From NCBI GenBank assembly GCA_943704415.1, contig CALSCO010002155.1, positions 1 through 30,650 of the forward strand: DNA of 30,650 nucleotides, in the 5' to 3' direction. Below are positions 1 to 9,500 of this stretch, one piece after another. Below the pieces are notes generated by a model that did no database searches, was not told where the DNA came from, and saw only the letters and a list, made by a program, of their open reading frames with translations. Every line of letters starts with the position of its first letter. Within the stretch, counting starts at the first letter, position 1. Source of the stretch: Parvularia atlantis (lineage: Eukaryota > Opisthokonta > Rotosphaerida). A program made the position numbers and the translations under genes.

Positions 1-964
1 TACCTGGTGGCCATGGACGAGCCACTGCTGATCCGTGCCGCCATCCGCTTTGCGGGCGCCTCCGAGAACAAGCGGCTCGTGATTGAGATACTCCGCGGGC
101 TTGCTAGCGGCTGGTCGCAGACTGGCTGCCTAGCCGCAAGCGCGCAGCAGAAGGGCCTGCAGACCGAGATCTACCTCGCGCTCGTGCTGCTCGCCATGAA
201 GCGGCCGGGCACATGTCTCGCCTCTCTTGTGCGTGGCACGAGCAAGCGCGAGCTTCCGGGCTGGTGCGTGTACGTTGGCTAGCATGCTCCCCTAACGCGA
301 GGCGCAGGTTCGACGAGGCGTGCAAGGGCATGGATGCGAACGCCGCAACGACCGCGATCGCCTACGACGTGAGAATGGATCCGCAAGACGTGGCCGCCCG
401 ATTCTTGATCCCGCCGCAGGTGATCCGTCTCTTCGACGACCTGTGCGGCCCAGACCTGGGCTATGGCATCATGTTTGCGGGCATCAAGACCACGCAAGCG
501 TTGAGCGGCGAGGTGTCTGCGTCCGAGTGCAAGAAGAACCAGAGCGTGCGTGCACGTTCACGTCACCGTGTCTGCTGACGTCGCCCACATGACAGACACT
601 TGACCCTCTACAGTGGTACACGAAGGTAACCAAGAGCGGCGAACGCGTCGGTAACCCGGCCGATCTTCACAACGAGGTCATTGCGCAAGTCCGGGGGTGG
701 AGGCACGGCATCGTACGACTGGACGTAGCGCTGCCGCGGCACTCGACGTGGACGGGCGACGCCGTGCAGCTGGTGCGGTCCGGCAACCATCGCGTCGACA
801 TCCTCGTGCGCGTGAATGCGGACAACCTCACGTTGCTCAGCGACGGCAAGCAACCGCAAGTCCGTATGTGGCTGCAGGTTCTCGTCGACCTGCTCCGGCA
901 GCGCAGCACCGGCACGGCGGGCACGGCCACAGCCGGTTCGAGTCGTCGCAGCACTCGGCAGTGA
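1..964 (+). CDS. Unrecognised protein, 3' part of a spliced gene (5' end outside window)
   Basis: The window opens inside this gene. I read three exons: 1-263, 308-545 and 614-964, joined by introns of 44 and 68 bases that start GTGCGTG and end CGCAG/TACAG, giving 283 residues and a TGA at 962-964. The reading phase holds across both junctions (W at the first, S|W at the second). The protein is a soluble-looking mix of helix and strand, for example DPQDVAARFLIPPQVIRLF and later RHGIVRLDVALPRH, with a Thr/Ser/Arg-rich tail of about 20 residues. There is no membrane segment and no catalytic motif that I know. I do not recognise the family and give no function. The exon structure is well supported by uniform codon use (G/C at third positions) and by splice signals matching the rest of the window. 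The true start codon lies to the left. Confidence 0.7.
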
Positions 965-1474
965 GCCATGTGTCTCTGTTGTTGATTCAAAGTTACATAC
1001 ACATTCACGGTGTGAGCGTTGGAAACATGCCGCTCGCGTGCGCACACCGGCCGCGGTCGTCAGCAAACAAAAAGTGGGCGATCGGGGTGTGCGACGACAT
1101 CCGACCGTCGGTGCGATGTACCGATTCCCCGTGCGATTCAACCGTGCGATGCGCACCCCGCTCGGATGTGCGATGCCGGCGGGACGTGCCGCGCCGCGTG
1201 CGTGACGGCGAGGTGTGCCGTAACTTCCGCCTGCCCGCGCGCGCGCTCACGCCGTCCGGGCGTCGCCGTCCGGTTTCAGCAGGAGCACCTTGCACTGGAG
1301 GCGCGCAACTTCTATAGAAGACCCGCCCAACCTTGCTCCCACCAGAACCCACTCCTGCTTGATGCCGACATCGCTGCGCGTGGCCTGCGACGCGAGCCTG
1401 TGCCCCAGGACGGGCTGTGTCATGTCTGCGGCAGCGCCGGCCGAGTTTGAAGCGAGGCCAGACAGGCGACAGTC
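965..1474. other. Intergenic stretch between the unrecognised gene and gpmI
   Basis: I see no convincing exon in these 510 bases; open frames on either strand lack protein-like composition. It should hold the 3' UTR of the upstream gene and the promoter of gpmI. Two things stand out. Five copies of GTGCGA lie between 1089 and 1173. One GTTTCAG word lies at 1273-1279, about 200 bases before the gpmI start codon; the same word recurs near other gene starts in this window. Confidence 0.5.
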
Positions 1475-3533
1475 ATGGCGAAGGTGTGCTGATGGCCGAG
1501 CGCTGCTGAGGGCGGCTGACGGGGTGCGGCGCGCGGTGCGGCAGGTGCAGCAGAAGGTGTGTCTCGTCGTGATCGACGGCTGGGGCATCGCGCCCGACGA
1601 GCCCGGCAACGCCGTCACGCACGCGCGCACGCCCGTCATGACCGCGCTGGCCAAGGATTACCCCGTGCGCGCGCCCCCCGATCTGCTGATTGTTCTCACG
1701 GCTGCTGCGCGCAGTACACGACGCTCGCCGCGCACGGCCTCGCCGTCGGCCTGCCCGATGGCCTGATGGGCAACAGCGAGGTTGGCCACCTCAACATCGG
1801 AGCCGGCCGCGTCGTGTACCAGGTGCGGCGGCCACGCGGCGCCGCTGCAGCTATCACAGCGCGCGCTGAGACGCGTCGTCGTGGCCGTGTCGCGTGCGTG
1901 TTCCACTCGCAGGATATCGTGCGTATCGACCTGTCGATTAAGGACCGCTCGCTCCACACCAACCCGCGCCTCGTCGCCGCCTTTGACAACGCCAAGAAGA
2001 CGACCGGCCGCCTGCACCTGCTCGGCCTCGTCTCGGACGGCGGCGTGCACAGCCACAACACGCACTTGTACGCGCTGCTCGATGCGGCCAAGGCGGCTGG
2101 CGTGCCCGACACGGTCGTGCACTTCTTTGGCGACGGGCGTGACACGCAGCCCAAGTCGGCCGGTGCGCGCTCTTGTGCACTCTCTCGTCGTGACTGTGAC
2201 CGCGCACGCCGCCTACGCCAGTGCGCTACTTGGCCGAACTGCTGCAGTACATCGCCGCCATCGGCTACGGCCGCGTGGGCGTGGTCGTTGGCCGCTACTA
2301 CGCCATGGACCGCGACAACCGCTGGGAGCGCATCAAGGTCGCGTACGACGCGCTCGTGGCTGGTGCGGGTGCGCAGCCAGTGCAGGACGCCGTGGCGGTG
2401 CGGTTGCTGCTGCCTGGTGAGCATGTGTCCAGCGTGACTGCGGCCGACGCCAGGCGATCGAGGCCCGCTACGATCAGGGCGAGACGGACGAGTTCCTCAA
2501 GCCGCTGCAGGTCACGGGCAACTGCCACATCCAGGACAAGGACACGCTGCTGTTCTTCGACTACCGCTCGGACCGCATGCGCGAGATCGTCGAGGCGTTC
2601 GGCTTCGACGCGAAGAAGTTTGAGGCGCCCGCGGCCGTGCGCCAGGACCTGGTGCGTCCGTACGCCCGGTGTCTTGCGCCGCTGACTGGAGCGTGGGTGC
2701 GTGCGCAGCACATCACCACGTTCACGCAGTACAAGTCCACGTTCCCCTTTCCCGTGCTGTTTGAGCAGCAGAGCATGGACAACGTCCTGGCCGAGTGGCT
2801 CGGCAAGCAGGGTCTGACGCAGTTTCACGCGGCCGGTGCGCGTCACGCGCTGCCCCGCATGGCACAGATTTCCCGTGCGCGCAGAGACGGAGAAGTACGC
2901 GCACGTCACGTTCTTCTTCAACGGCGGCACGGAAAAGGCGTTCGAGCGCGAAGAGCGCTTGATGGTACGTGCTCGCCTGTGTGCGGTCGCGCCGCAGCTG
3001 ACGCTCGCCGTCAGGTGCCCTCGCCCAAGGTCGCCACGTACGACCTCCAGCCTGAGATGAGCGCACTGCAGGTGGGCGAGGAGGTCGCCAAGGCCGTCGC
3101 GTCGGACAAGTACCCGTTCCTCATGTGCAACTTTGCGCCGCCGGACATGGTCGGGCACACGGGCGTGTACGAGGCCGCGATCAAGGGCGTCGAGGCTACC
3201 GATGCGGCCATCGGCACGATCTACGAGGCCTGCAAGCAGCACGGCTACGCACTCTTCGTCACGGCCGACCACGGCAACGCCGAGCAGATGATCAGCCCCG
3301 TGGGCGGCCCGCACACGGCGCACACGTGCAACCGCGGTGCGCAGCTGCGCGTGGTGCTCGTTGTTGCACTGATGTGTGTGCGCGCAGTGCCCTTCGTGAT
3401 GGCGTCCGCCAAGCACCGCTTCGGCGCCCTCGCGAACGACGACGCCAAGCTCGCCGACGTCGCGCCTACTGTGCTGGCGGTGATGGGCCTGCCGATCCCC
3501 GCCGAGATGAGCGGCCACAACCTGCTCGCCTAG
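1475..3533 (+). CDS. gpmI: 2,3-bisphosphoglycerate-independent phosphoglycerate mutase (iPGM)
   Basis: Interconverts 3- and 2-phosphoglycerate in glycolysis/gluconeogenesis without a bisphosphoglycerate cofactor; a cytosolic metalloenzyme of the alkaline phosphatase superfamily. Ten exons: 1475-1483, 1545-1664, 1715-1822, 1913-2162, 2222-2397, 2454-2651, 2709-2835, 2885-2964, 3015-3336, 3388-3533, giving 511 residues, the usual family length. Visible family motifs in order: VVIDGWG near the N-terminus (metal site), GNSEVGH with the phosphoserine at about residue 64, [51 protein letters not shown] and AHT (metal and substrate ligands). All ligand residues look intact. The first exon encodes only M-A-K; I chose it because an ATG sits just before a consensus GTGTGCTGA donor and phase 0 fits. 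The nine introns are 49-90 bases long. It converges on the next gene with only 31 bases between stop codons. Confidence 0.97.
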
Positions 3534-3564
3534 TGATTCGTCTTGTCTGAGCGACACAACAGAG

Positions 3565-4753
3565 CTAGTGGCCGTTCGACGACCGCGACGCGCTGCGGAT
3601 GAGCCGTCTCCCCGCCGGCACCGCACTCCCGGCTGCGGGCTTGAACGGCGGCGCGCGCAGCGGCAGCGCCTCGTCTGACTCGGTCTCAACGACGATGTCG
3701 CTATCGAATCCGCGCCGGTGCACGTAGACGTCGCTGTTGAGCCCCACGGCGGGCAGGACGGGCACGGCGGCGGCGGCCTCGGCGGCAGCAGCGGCGGTCT
3801 TGCCGCCGACGCTCATCTGCCGGCCGAGCACAAACTTGGGCGCCTCAATCTGCGCGGGCGGCACGCGTGGCTATGAGTGACGAGCGCGACGCGGCGGCCG
3901 GGTCGCGGCCCGTAGTAGCACCGTGATCTTGAGGTCGTCCAGCCGCTCCTCGTCGACCAGCGTCCTGTGCGCGTTCAATCAGCAAGAAGCACGGCAAGCC
4001 GCAGCGCAGCGCAGCCGCACGTCTTGCTCGGCGGTTTCCCGAACTGCAGCGGGCCCTTGAGCGACGGCTGAAGCGCCTGCTTCGACGTCAGACGCAGATC
4101 ATGTGTGAAGCAGCCCGCGCACCATCCGCTGGTACTTTTCCGGCAGCGGCAGGCCCTCGAGGCTCGCAGGGGTCGGAGGTGCGGCGGGGCTGCCGCCGCC
4201 GTTCTTGCCGCGGTCGTTCTTGACCGTGATCACGAGCGCATCGGCCGGGATCACCGCAGACCGCGGCGGCGGCGGCGGCGACGGCGTGACGGGGACGACG
4301 GCGACGGGCCGCGCGGCCTTGATCACTGCTGCTGGTACAGGTTGCGCGGCCGCCGGTGCCGCAGATGGCGCCGGAGTGGGCACGGCCGGTGCGGCGCCGC
4401 CCAGCGAAAGCCGCGCGCGCACGCCCATCGGCGCCGCGGGCGCATCGGGCCGGGCGCGCTTGGCGGCGGCCGCAGCCACCTGGGCCGCCTCAGCCTCACG
4501 CTTGAGTCGCGCGGCGCGGCTGAGCAGCTCGGCGGGCGACGTGGGCGACTGAGCGATCTGCGCGACATCAGCGCGATGTCGATGCCGGATGCGTGACGCG
4601 CACCTTGCTGGGCAGATCGCCGACGGGGATCGGGGCAGTAGCGGCGGCGGGCGGTGCGTGCAGCCGCGCAGCAAGCCGTGCGGGCGACGGCGACGACGCG
4701 GAGGCGGCCGCGGCCGTGCGGCGCGAGAGGGTCGCGCGCAGGTCGTCGTCCAT
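3565..4753 (-). CDS. Unrecognised Ala/Pro-rich protein with a short conserved-looking core
   Basis: Five exons on the minus strand: 4753-4604, 4557-4123, 4076-4021, 3964-3922 and 3849-3565, giving 322 residues. The N-terminus MDDDLRATLSRRTAAAA starts a low-complexity Ala/Pro/Ser region. Within it are a short charged helix (AARLKREAEAAQVAAAAAKR, about residues 60-80) and a run of prolines (TPSPPPPPRS). The C-terminal third is less biased: LPLPEKYQRM, then SLKGPLQFGKPPSK, TLVDEERLDDLKIT and APKFVLGRQMSVGGK, and a Ser/Arg-rich tail. Those blocks are spread over three short exons with good splice sites and consistent phase, which argues that they are real coding sequence. I do not recognise a family. 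A scaffold or nuclear protein would be compatible, but that is a guess. No membrane segment or signal peptide is visible. Confidence 0.7.
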
Positions 4754-4798
4754 GGGTCTGCTTCAATCTATTATTTGTCCGTCACACTGTGCATCGAG

Positions 4799-5758
4799 CT
4801 ACAGAGAAGGGGGGTACAGCAGGGCCGGGAGCAGCGCGCGCACCTCGCCCGCCGTGTCCCACGCGTGCACGCGCGGGTGCGCGGCGTGCGCGGGCTGCGC
4901 GTCCCAGTGCTGGTGCAGCGGCTGGCACGGGCAGCGATCAGCATACGGCAGAGAAGGGAGGCGCGCACATACCAGGCCGCGACGTGCGAGCACGGCGTCG
5001 ACCGCGGTCAGGTCGAGCGTCGGGCAGATGTCGTTGCGCTGCGGAGCCGCGCGCGCCGTCAGCGCGTGGGATGCTGGTGTAGGACAGCGCACCCCGTCGC
5101 CCACGTAGACGACGCGATCAAAGGGCCCGCGTGTTGTGCGGTACCGGCGCAGCTCGGTGCCTGTGCACGCGCGCGCACGTCGATCAGGCAACAGATGCTG
5201 CGGACGAGGCACAGGCGCGTGCACCCTTGCACAGGTTCGGGCCACAGCGCGGGCAGCCGTGCGGCGGGTCGTCGACGCCGACGCGGCGGTGCACACGCAG
5301 CAGGCCCGAATGCGGGTCACGCGCGACGGGGTTGGTGATGACCTCGGCGAAGGCGTGGCGCAGGGCGTGGGCGGTGAGCACGGCGTCGATGAAGAGTGCG
5401 TTGGCGTCCGAGAGCACGAGCAGCTCGACGCCGGCGGCGTGGGCCTCGGCGACGGCGGCGCGCATCGCCGGGTCAAAGGCAATGTCAGCGAGGGCGGCGC
5501 GCAGCTCGGGCTCGCCGAGGCCCTGCTGCGTCTGCAGCTGCACGACAACGTGGTCCATGAGATCGGTCCTTGCGCTCGAGCGTGAGCACGTGCATCCGAG
5601 GGAGGGAGCGAGTGGGCTGCGCACCACTGCGTCGTCCGCGCGCGCACCGCAAAGTCGTCGCGCAGCGCCGGCGCGGCCAGCGCCTGCACGAAGCGGTCGC
5701 TGTCGTCGTCCAGCAGCGACTGGTCAAAGTCGTACACCAGCAGGCTGCGGCGCGGCAT
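4799..5758 (-). CDS. PHOSPHO1/PHOSPHO2-like HAD-family phosphatase
   Basis: Predicted small-molecule phosphatase of the HAD superfamily, in the family that in animals hydrolyses phosphoethanolamine/phosphocholine (PHOSPHO1) or pyridoxal phosphate (PHOSPHO2). Five exons: 5758-5625, 5568-5225, 5160-5093, 5038-4973, 4921-4799; 244 residues, close to the family's roughly 240-270. HAD motif I is VYDFDQSLLDDDSD with nucleophile Asp10 and acid/base Asp12. The family block WTDLMD is rebuilt exactly across the first splice (TG|G). Motif II is LVLSDANALFID. Next come ITNPVA and the family's cysteine-rich CPRCGPNLCKG, followed by motif IV, VVYVGDGRNDICP, also created by splicing. The substrate (choline, ethanolamine or pyridoxal phosphate) cannot be told from sequence. 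Start chosen at the first ATG before motif I. Its promoter is shared with the divergent small repeat gene 86 bases away. Confidence 0.92.
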   Translation of the reverse strand: MPRRSLLVYDFDQSLLDDDSDRFVQALAAPALRDDFAVRARTTQWCAAHSLPPSDARAHARAQGPISWTTLSCSCRRSRASASPSCAPPSLTLPLTRRCAPPSPRPTPPASSCSCSRTPTHSSSTPCSPPTPCATPSPRSSPTPSRVTRIRACCVCTAASASTTRRTAARAVARTCARVHAPVPRPQHLLPDRRARACTGTELRRYRTTRGPFDRVVYVGDGVRCPTPASHALTARAAPQRNDICPTLDLTAVDAVLARRGLVCARLPSLPYADRCPCQPLHQHWDAQPAHAAHPRVHAWDTAGEVRALLPALLYPPSL

Positions 5759-5844
5759 CGCTGATGGCGGGACCCGTGGAACACGCTCTGGAAGCGCCGA
5801 GAAAGCTCTTTGGTCGCTATTTTCTCTCCTTCTCCTTCGACAAG

Positions 5845-6286
5845 ATGCGTCGCACGGTGCGTCCGTTCCCCCTCCCCCTCTCTCTGGCCACGTCGTCCTC
5901 GCCCTCCTCACAGTAGTGACGTGCACAGCTCGCCGGCCCCGGCTCGTCCACGTCCAACTACCAGGTGCGCCCGCATTCGTCATTCCCCCTAGCCCCTCCT
6001 CGCCACTGCTCACACGTGCGCGCGCGCCGCCGCGCAGCCCACGCTCGACCCCGGCAAGGCGCTCGCGGCCGGCGAGTCGGGCCACGGCTTCCGCCGCGCC
6101 GGCGACGTGGCCGGCCCGGCGTCATCGCACGCCGAGTACAAGCCGACGCTCGACCCGGGCGTCGCCCTCCCCGCCGCGCACGAGACGGGCGGCTTCCGCC
6201 GTGGCGGCGACGTCGCCGGCCCGACCTCGTCGCACGCCGAGTACAAGCCCACGCTCGACCCGGGCAAGAACGCGCCCGTCTCGTGA
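5845..6286 (+). CDS. Small 35-residue-repeat protein, unrecognised
   Basis: Three exons, 5845-5856, 5929-5964 and 6038-6286, give a 98-residue protein made almost entirely of a repeat. Two full 35-residue units lie at 6038-6142 and 6143-6247. Each starts PTLDPG, passes through a variable stretch of about 11 residues and ends GFRRxGDVAGPxSSHAEYK. A third PTLDPG with a short tail (KNAPVS) ends the protein. The 12-residue second exon (LAGPGSSTSNYQ) is itself a diverged piece of the same unit, so the second intron falls exactly on the repeat boundary; this match is why I trust the splicing. The repeat is polar, with Pro/Gly turns and Arg pairs, and has no Cys, signal peptide or membrane segment. 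I do not recognise it. The four-residue first exon (MRRT) is the least certain part. Confidence 0.72.
6038..6265 (+). repeat. Tandem 105-base coding repeat
   Basis: Two complete 105-base units (6038-6142, 6143-6247) and the start of a third (to about 6265), in frame with the small repeat protein. Units differ mainly in the variable spacer; the segments encoding GDVAGP, SSHAEYK and PTLDPG are nearly identical, pointing to a fairly recent duplication or to constraint on those residues. Confidence 0.85.
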
Positions 6287-6535
6287 GCCGCGCGCCGCAC
6301 GTGGGCTCTCTTCCCCTTTTTGTGTGTGTTTGACCGCCGTCTGACCGTCGTCGGACCGCCGTTTCGGACTTTGTCTCTTGGCTCCCCCCTCTGTGTCGTC
6401 GCTGGGCCGTTTTTTTTTTGATCAGCTGATCGTGATTGCGCGCTGCTGGTGCTGGTGCTGGTGTTTGCACGCGCACCCCCTCGCTCAAGATGCATTTGAG
6501 CCACTGACACAGCAAGCATGCAAGCGTGCACAAGG
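6287..6535. other. Convergent 3' spacer between the small repeat gene and the CxxC-repeat gene
   Basis: These 249 bases hold the 3' ends of two convergent genes. A T10 tract (about 6410-6419) is followed by the palindromic GATCAGCTGATC (6420-6431), then GCTGGT triplet repeats. The T tract may mark the 3' end of the plus-strand transcript; that is inference. Confidence 0.4.
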
Positions 6536-9500
6536 TCAGAGCCAGGCAGCACTCCACCGCACGCGCTGCTGCTCGACGGGCGTGAGCGCCGCGCTGGACG
6601 CGCCCGTGCCCGCAATCGACGCCGTCGAGGGGCTGCCGTCGTCGGGCGGGAGCGCCGGCTCGAGCGTGATCTCCGGCAGCTCCTGCGCCTCAGCCGCCTT
6701 GCCCGCGTCGCCGCCCTTGCCGCGCACGATGTGGCGGATGTACTGGTGCGCCGAGTACGACACGAAGAAGGCCAGCAGCGTGCCCGCGCCGATGATGCCG
6801 CTGCCGATGGCCAGCAGCCCGCTCACAAACGTGAGCGCGTTGATGTACTCAACCTCCTGCAGCAGCTGCAGGTACTGCGGCACCGTCAGCTCGAAGCTCA
6901 GCGTCAGCGCCGTGGTGGGCGCCGTGCCGTACGTCGGCTTGGTCGCCAGGTACGAGTACTCGAAGCCCGTGCCCACGCTGCGCGCGCTGCTGTCGGCCGC
7001 CTCGAGCGCCACGGCCGTGAGCGAGACCAGCGTCACGTCCTGCACGACCGCGTCCGGCTTGTGCAGCGTCTCGTTCAGCACAAACACGCCCCCGCCCAGG
7101 AACGCAAACCGCTGACCCGTGAACCGGTACTGCACCACCGGCGCAAAGACCAAGTTGGCGTCGCGCGCCTGCACCACCAGCCCAAATAGGTTGACGGCCT
7201 CGGGCAGCGTCGCGTTGGCCACGCCGAACGAGAACGTCGTGCTGGCCGTGGCCGGGTCTATGGTGCACGTGGGCGGGTCCAGCTCGACCGTGTTAAGTGA
7301 GGCGAGGGCACGGAACGCGTCCGAGTCGCACGTGATGGGCGAGCCGATGAAGACGATGTCGGCCGCGAGCTGCGCCGGCGCCGAGGCGATGGGCTGGCCC
7401 GAGGTGAACGTGGTGCCGGCGATGAGCGTCGTGAGCGTGTTGATCCGGTTCTCGGCGAAGAAGGTGACCTGGTACACCGTCACGACGGCCACGCCGATCA
7501 GCACCCACAGCGCCACCAGCCCGCGCATGACCGACGGCCGCTCGACCAGCTTGCGCCGCGGCACGTCCACCACAAACAGCCACCGCGGCGTCCGCAGCAG
7601 CACGCCCAGTCGCGCCACGGGCCGGCTCAGCCACTGCCGCAGCACGAGCACAAGCACCGTCGCGAGGGCGATCGCGCTGAAGAAGACGATCAGGAAGATG
7701 TAGTCGGCGCTAAACGCGTTCGACACGTCGTTGGCCGCGCCCGCTTGCACGTCGCCCGCAATTGTACCCTCGAGCGTCACGGCCGCGGCCTGCGGCTCGG
7801 GCGTCTCATCGAGTGCGTACGCCGCGCCGAGCGGGCACGCGCGGCCGGGTGGGCACGGCGTGCACGAGACCGCGCCGGCGTCGTCCGAGAAGGTGTTGTT
7901 TGGGCACGGGCGGCAGTAGCCCTCGGCGGCCGCGCCGGCGCTCGCGGCGCTGCCGTAGGTGCCGGCGGGGCAGCGGACGCACTCGCTCGCGTCGGCAGCC
8001 GCGTACGAGCCCGGGGCGCACGGCGTGCAGCTGCTGCCCGAGCCGATCTGGCCGGCGGGGCACGGCGAAGCGCCGCTGGCCGTCTCAACGATGAGCGAGC
8101 CCGAGGCCGCGGTGAGCTGGTTGAGCGAGGCCGAGAGCACAAACGTGTAGAGCGTCGAAGGGCTGAGCGAGCTGACGACGAAGGGCTGCGTCGGTAGCTG
8201 CCACGCCTGGTAGTTGACCAGCGGCACGCCGTTCATCGTCAGGGTCAGCGCCGTTGCCACCGACGGCTGCAGCTCGCCGGCCCATGTCGTGTTCCACGCG
8301 AGCTGGATCGACGTCGCGCCGACCTGGACGAGCACGGGCCGGGGCGGGACGATCGGCGAGAGCGCTGTGCACGTGCCCGCGGCGCCGTTGCGTGCGATCG
8401 ACGGCGTCGCCTGCGACACGGCGAAGAAGCGGTTGTCGTTGATGTTGCACAGAACTGGGTTGTCGACGATAGAGACCGAGCCCACGTACGCCAGGCTCGT
8501 CGTCAGGCCGTCGACGTTGCGCAGGCCCGGGCAGGCCTGAACGACCAGCGCCGACGACACGCGCGTCAGGCCCGCAAACGTGTTGAGCGTGCCGCCGGGG
8601 AAGGTCGCGTTGATCATAGTCAGGCCCTCGAACCGGCGCACGCTGCCCAGGCTGGCCAGCAGTGACAGCGGCACAGCCGTGTTGAGCAGCGACAGCGTCG
8701 CGTCCGTGCTCGGGAACGACGTGAACACGGTCGGCGCCCAGCCCTGGAAGATGTACGTCATGACCGTCGTGAGGTTGAGCGCGCTCGCGATGCGCGTCGC
8801 CGTGAGCTGCGCCGACAGGCCCGTGCGCAGTGTCGCGCCGGTCGAGAGCAGCGGGCAGTCAACGCAGGTGAGCGAGACGGCGGGCGGGGTGCCGCCGCTG
8901 CCGATGAGCGCGAGCGGGAGGTGCGCGAGCGAGGTGATCGCGCTGCAGTTGGTGCAGGTCACGCGTAGGCTCGTGACGCTCGTGGCGAGCGGGTGCACGG
9001 CCGTGGCGGGCAGGCTGGTGCAGCCGGTGCAGGTGAGCATGATCGTGGAGAGGATCGTGCCGGTGGGGCACGCGCCGAGGGCGACGAGGGCGGGGCAGTT
9101 GATGCAGGCGAGGTTCATCGAGAGGATGTTGGTGCAGTTGCTGACCATGAACATGCTCGTGAGCGCGGGGCAGTCGGTGCAGCGCGCCATGTTGTTGCTG
9201 AGCGAGCGGCCGACGGGGAGCGACGCCATGGCGACGAGCGCGGCGCAGTTGGTGCAGCTCAGGTCGAGGTTGCTCGGGAAGGCGAGCGCGGGCAGGCTGC
9301 CCAGGTCCGTCAGGCTCGGACACAGCACGCACTCGATCTTGAGATTGCCGCCGGTCTGCGTCACGAGCGGCGCAAACAGCAGCGTCGTGACGGCGCTGCA
9401 GTTGGTGCACGAGAACAGGAGCGAGTTGCCCGTGGAGACGGCCGTCGGGAAGTAGCCCATGCTGAGCAGCGACGCGCAGTTGACGCACGTGAACGAGCCG

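Noticed and set aside
931-950. GGTTCGAGTC resembling a tRNA T-loop
   Set aside because: It lies in the last exon of the first gene, and no cloverleaf arms can be drawn around it. I found no tRNA, rRNA or snRNA gene in the window.
1247-1654. Minus-strand open frame of 135 codons upstream of and overlapping gpmI
   Set aside because: It overlaps the first coding exons of gpmI and has no recognisable domain or splice-consistent structure.
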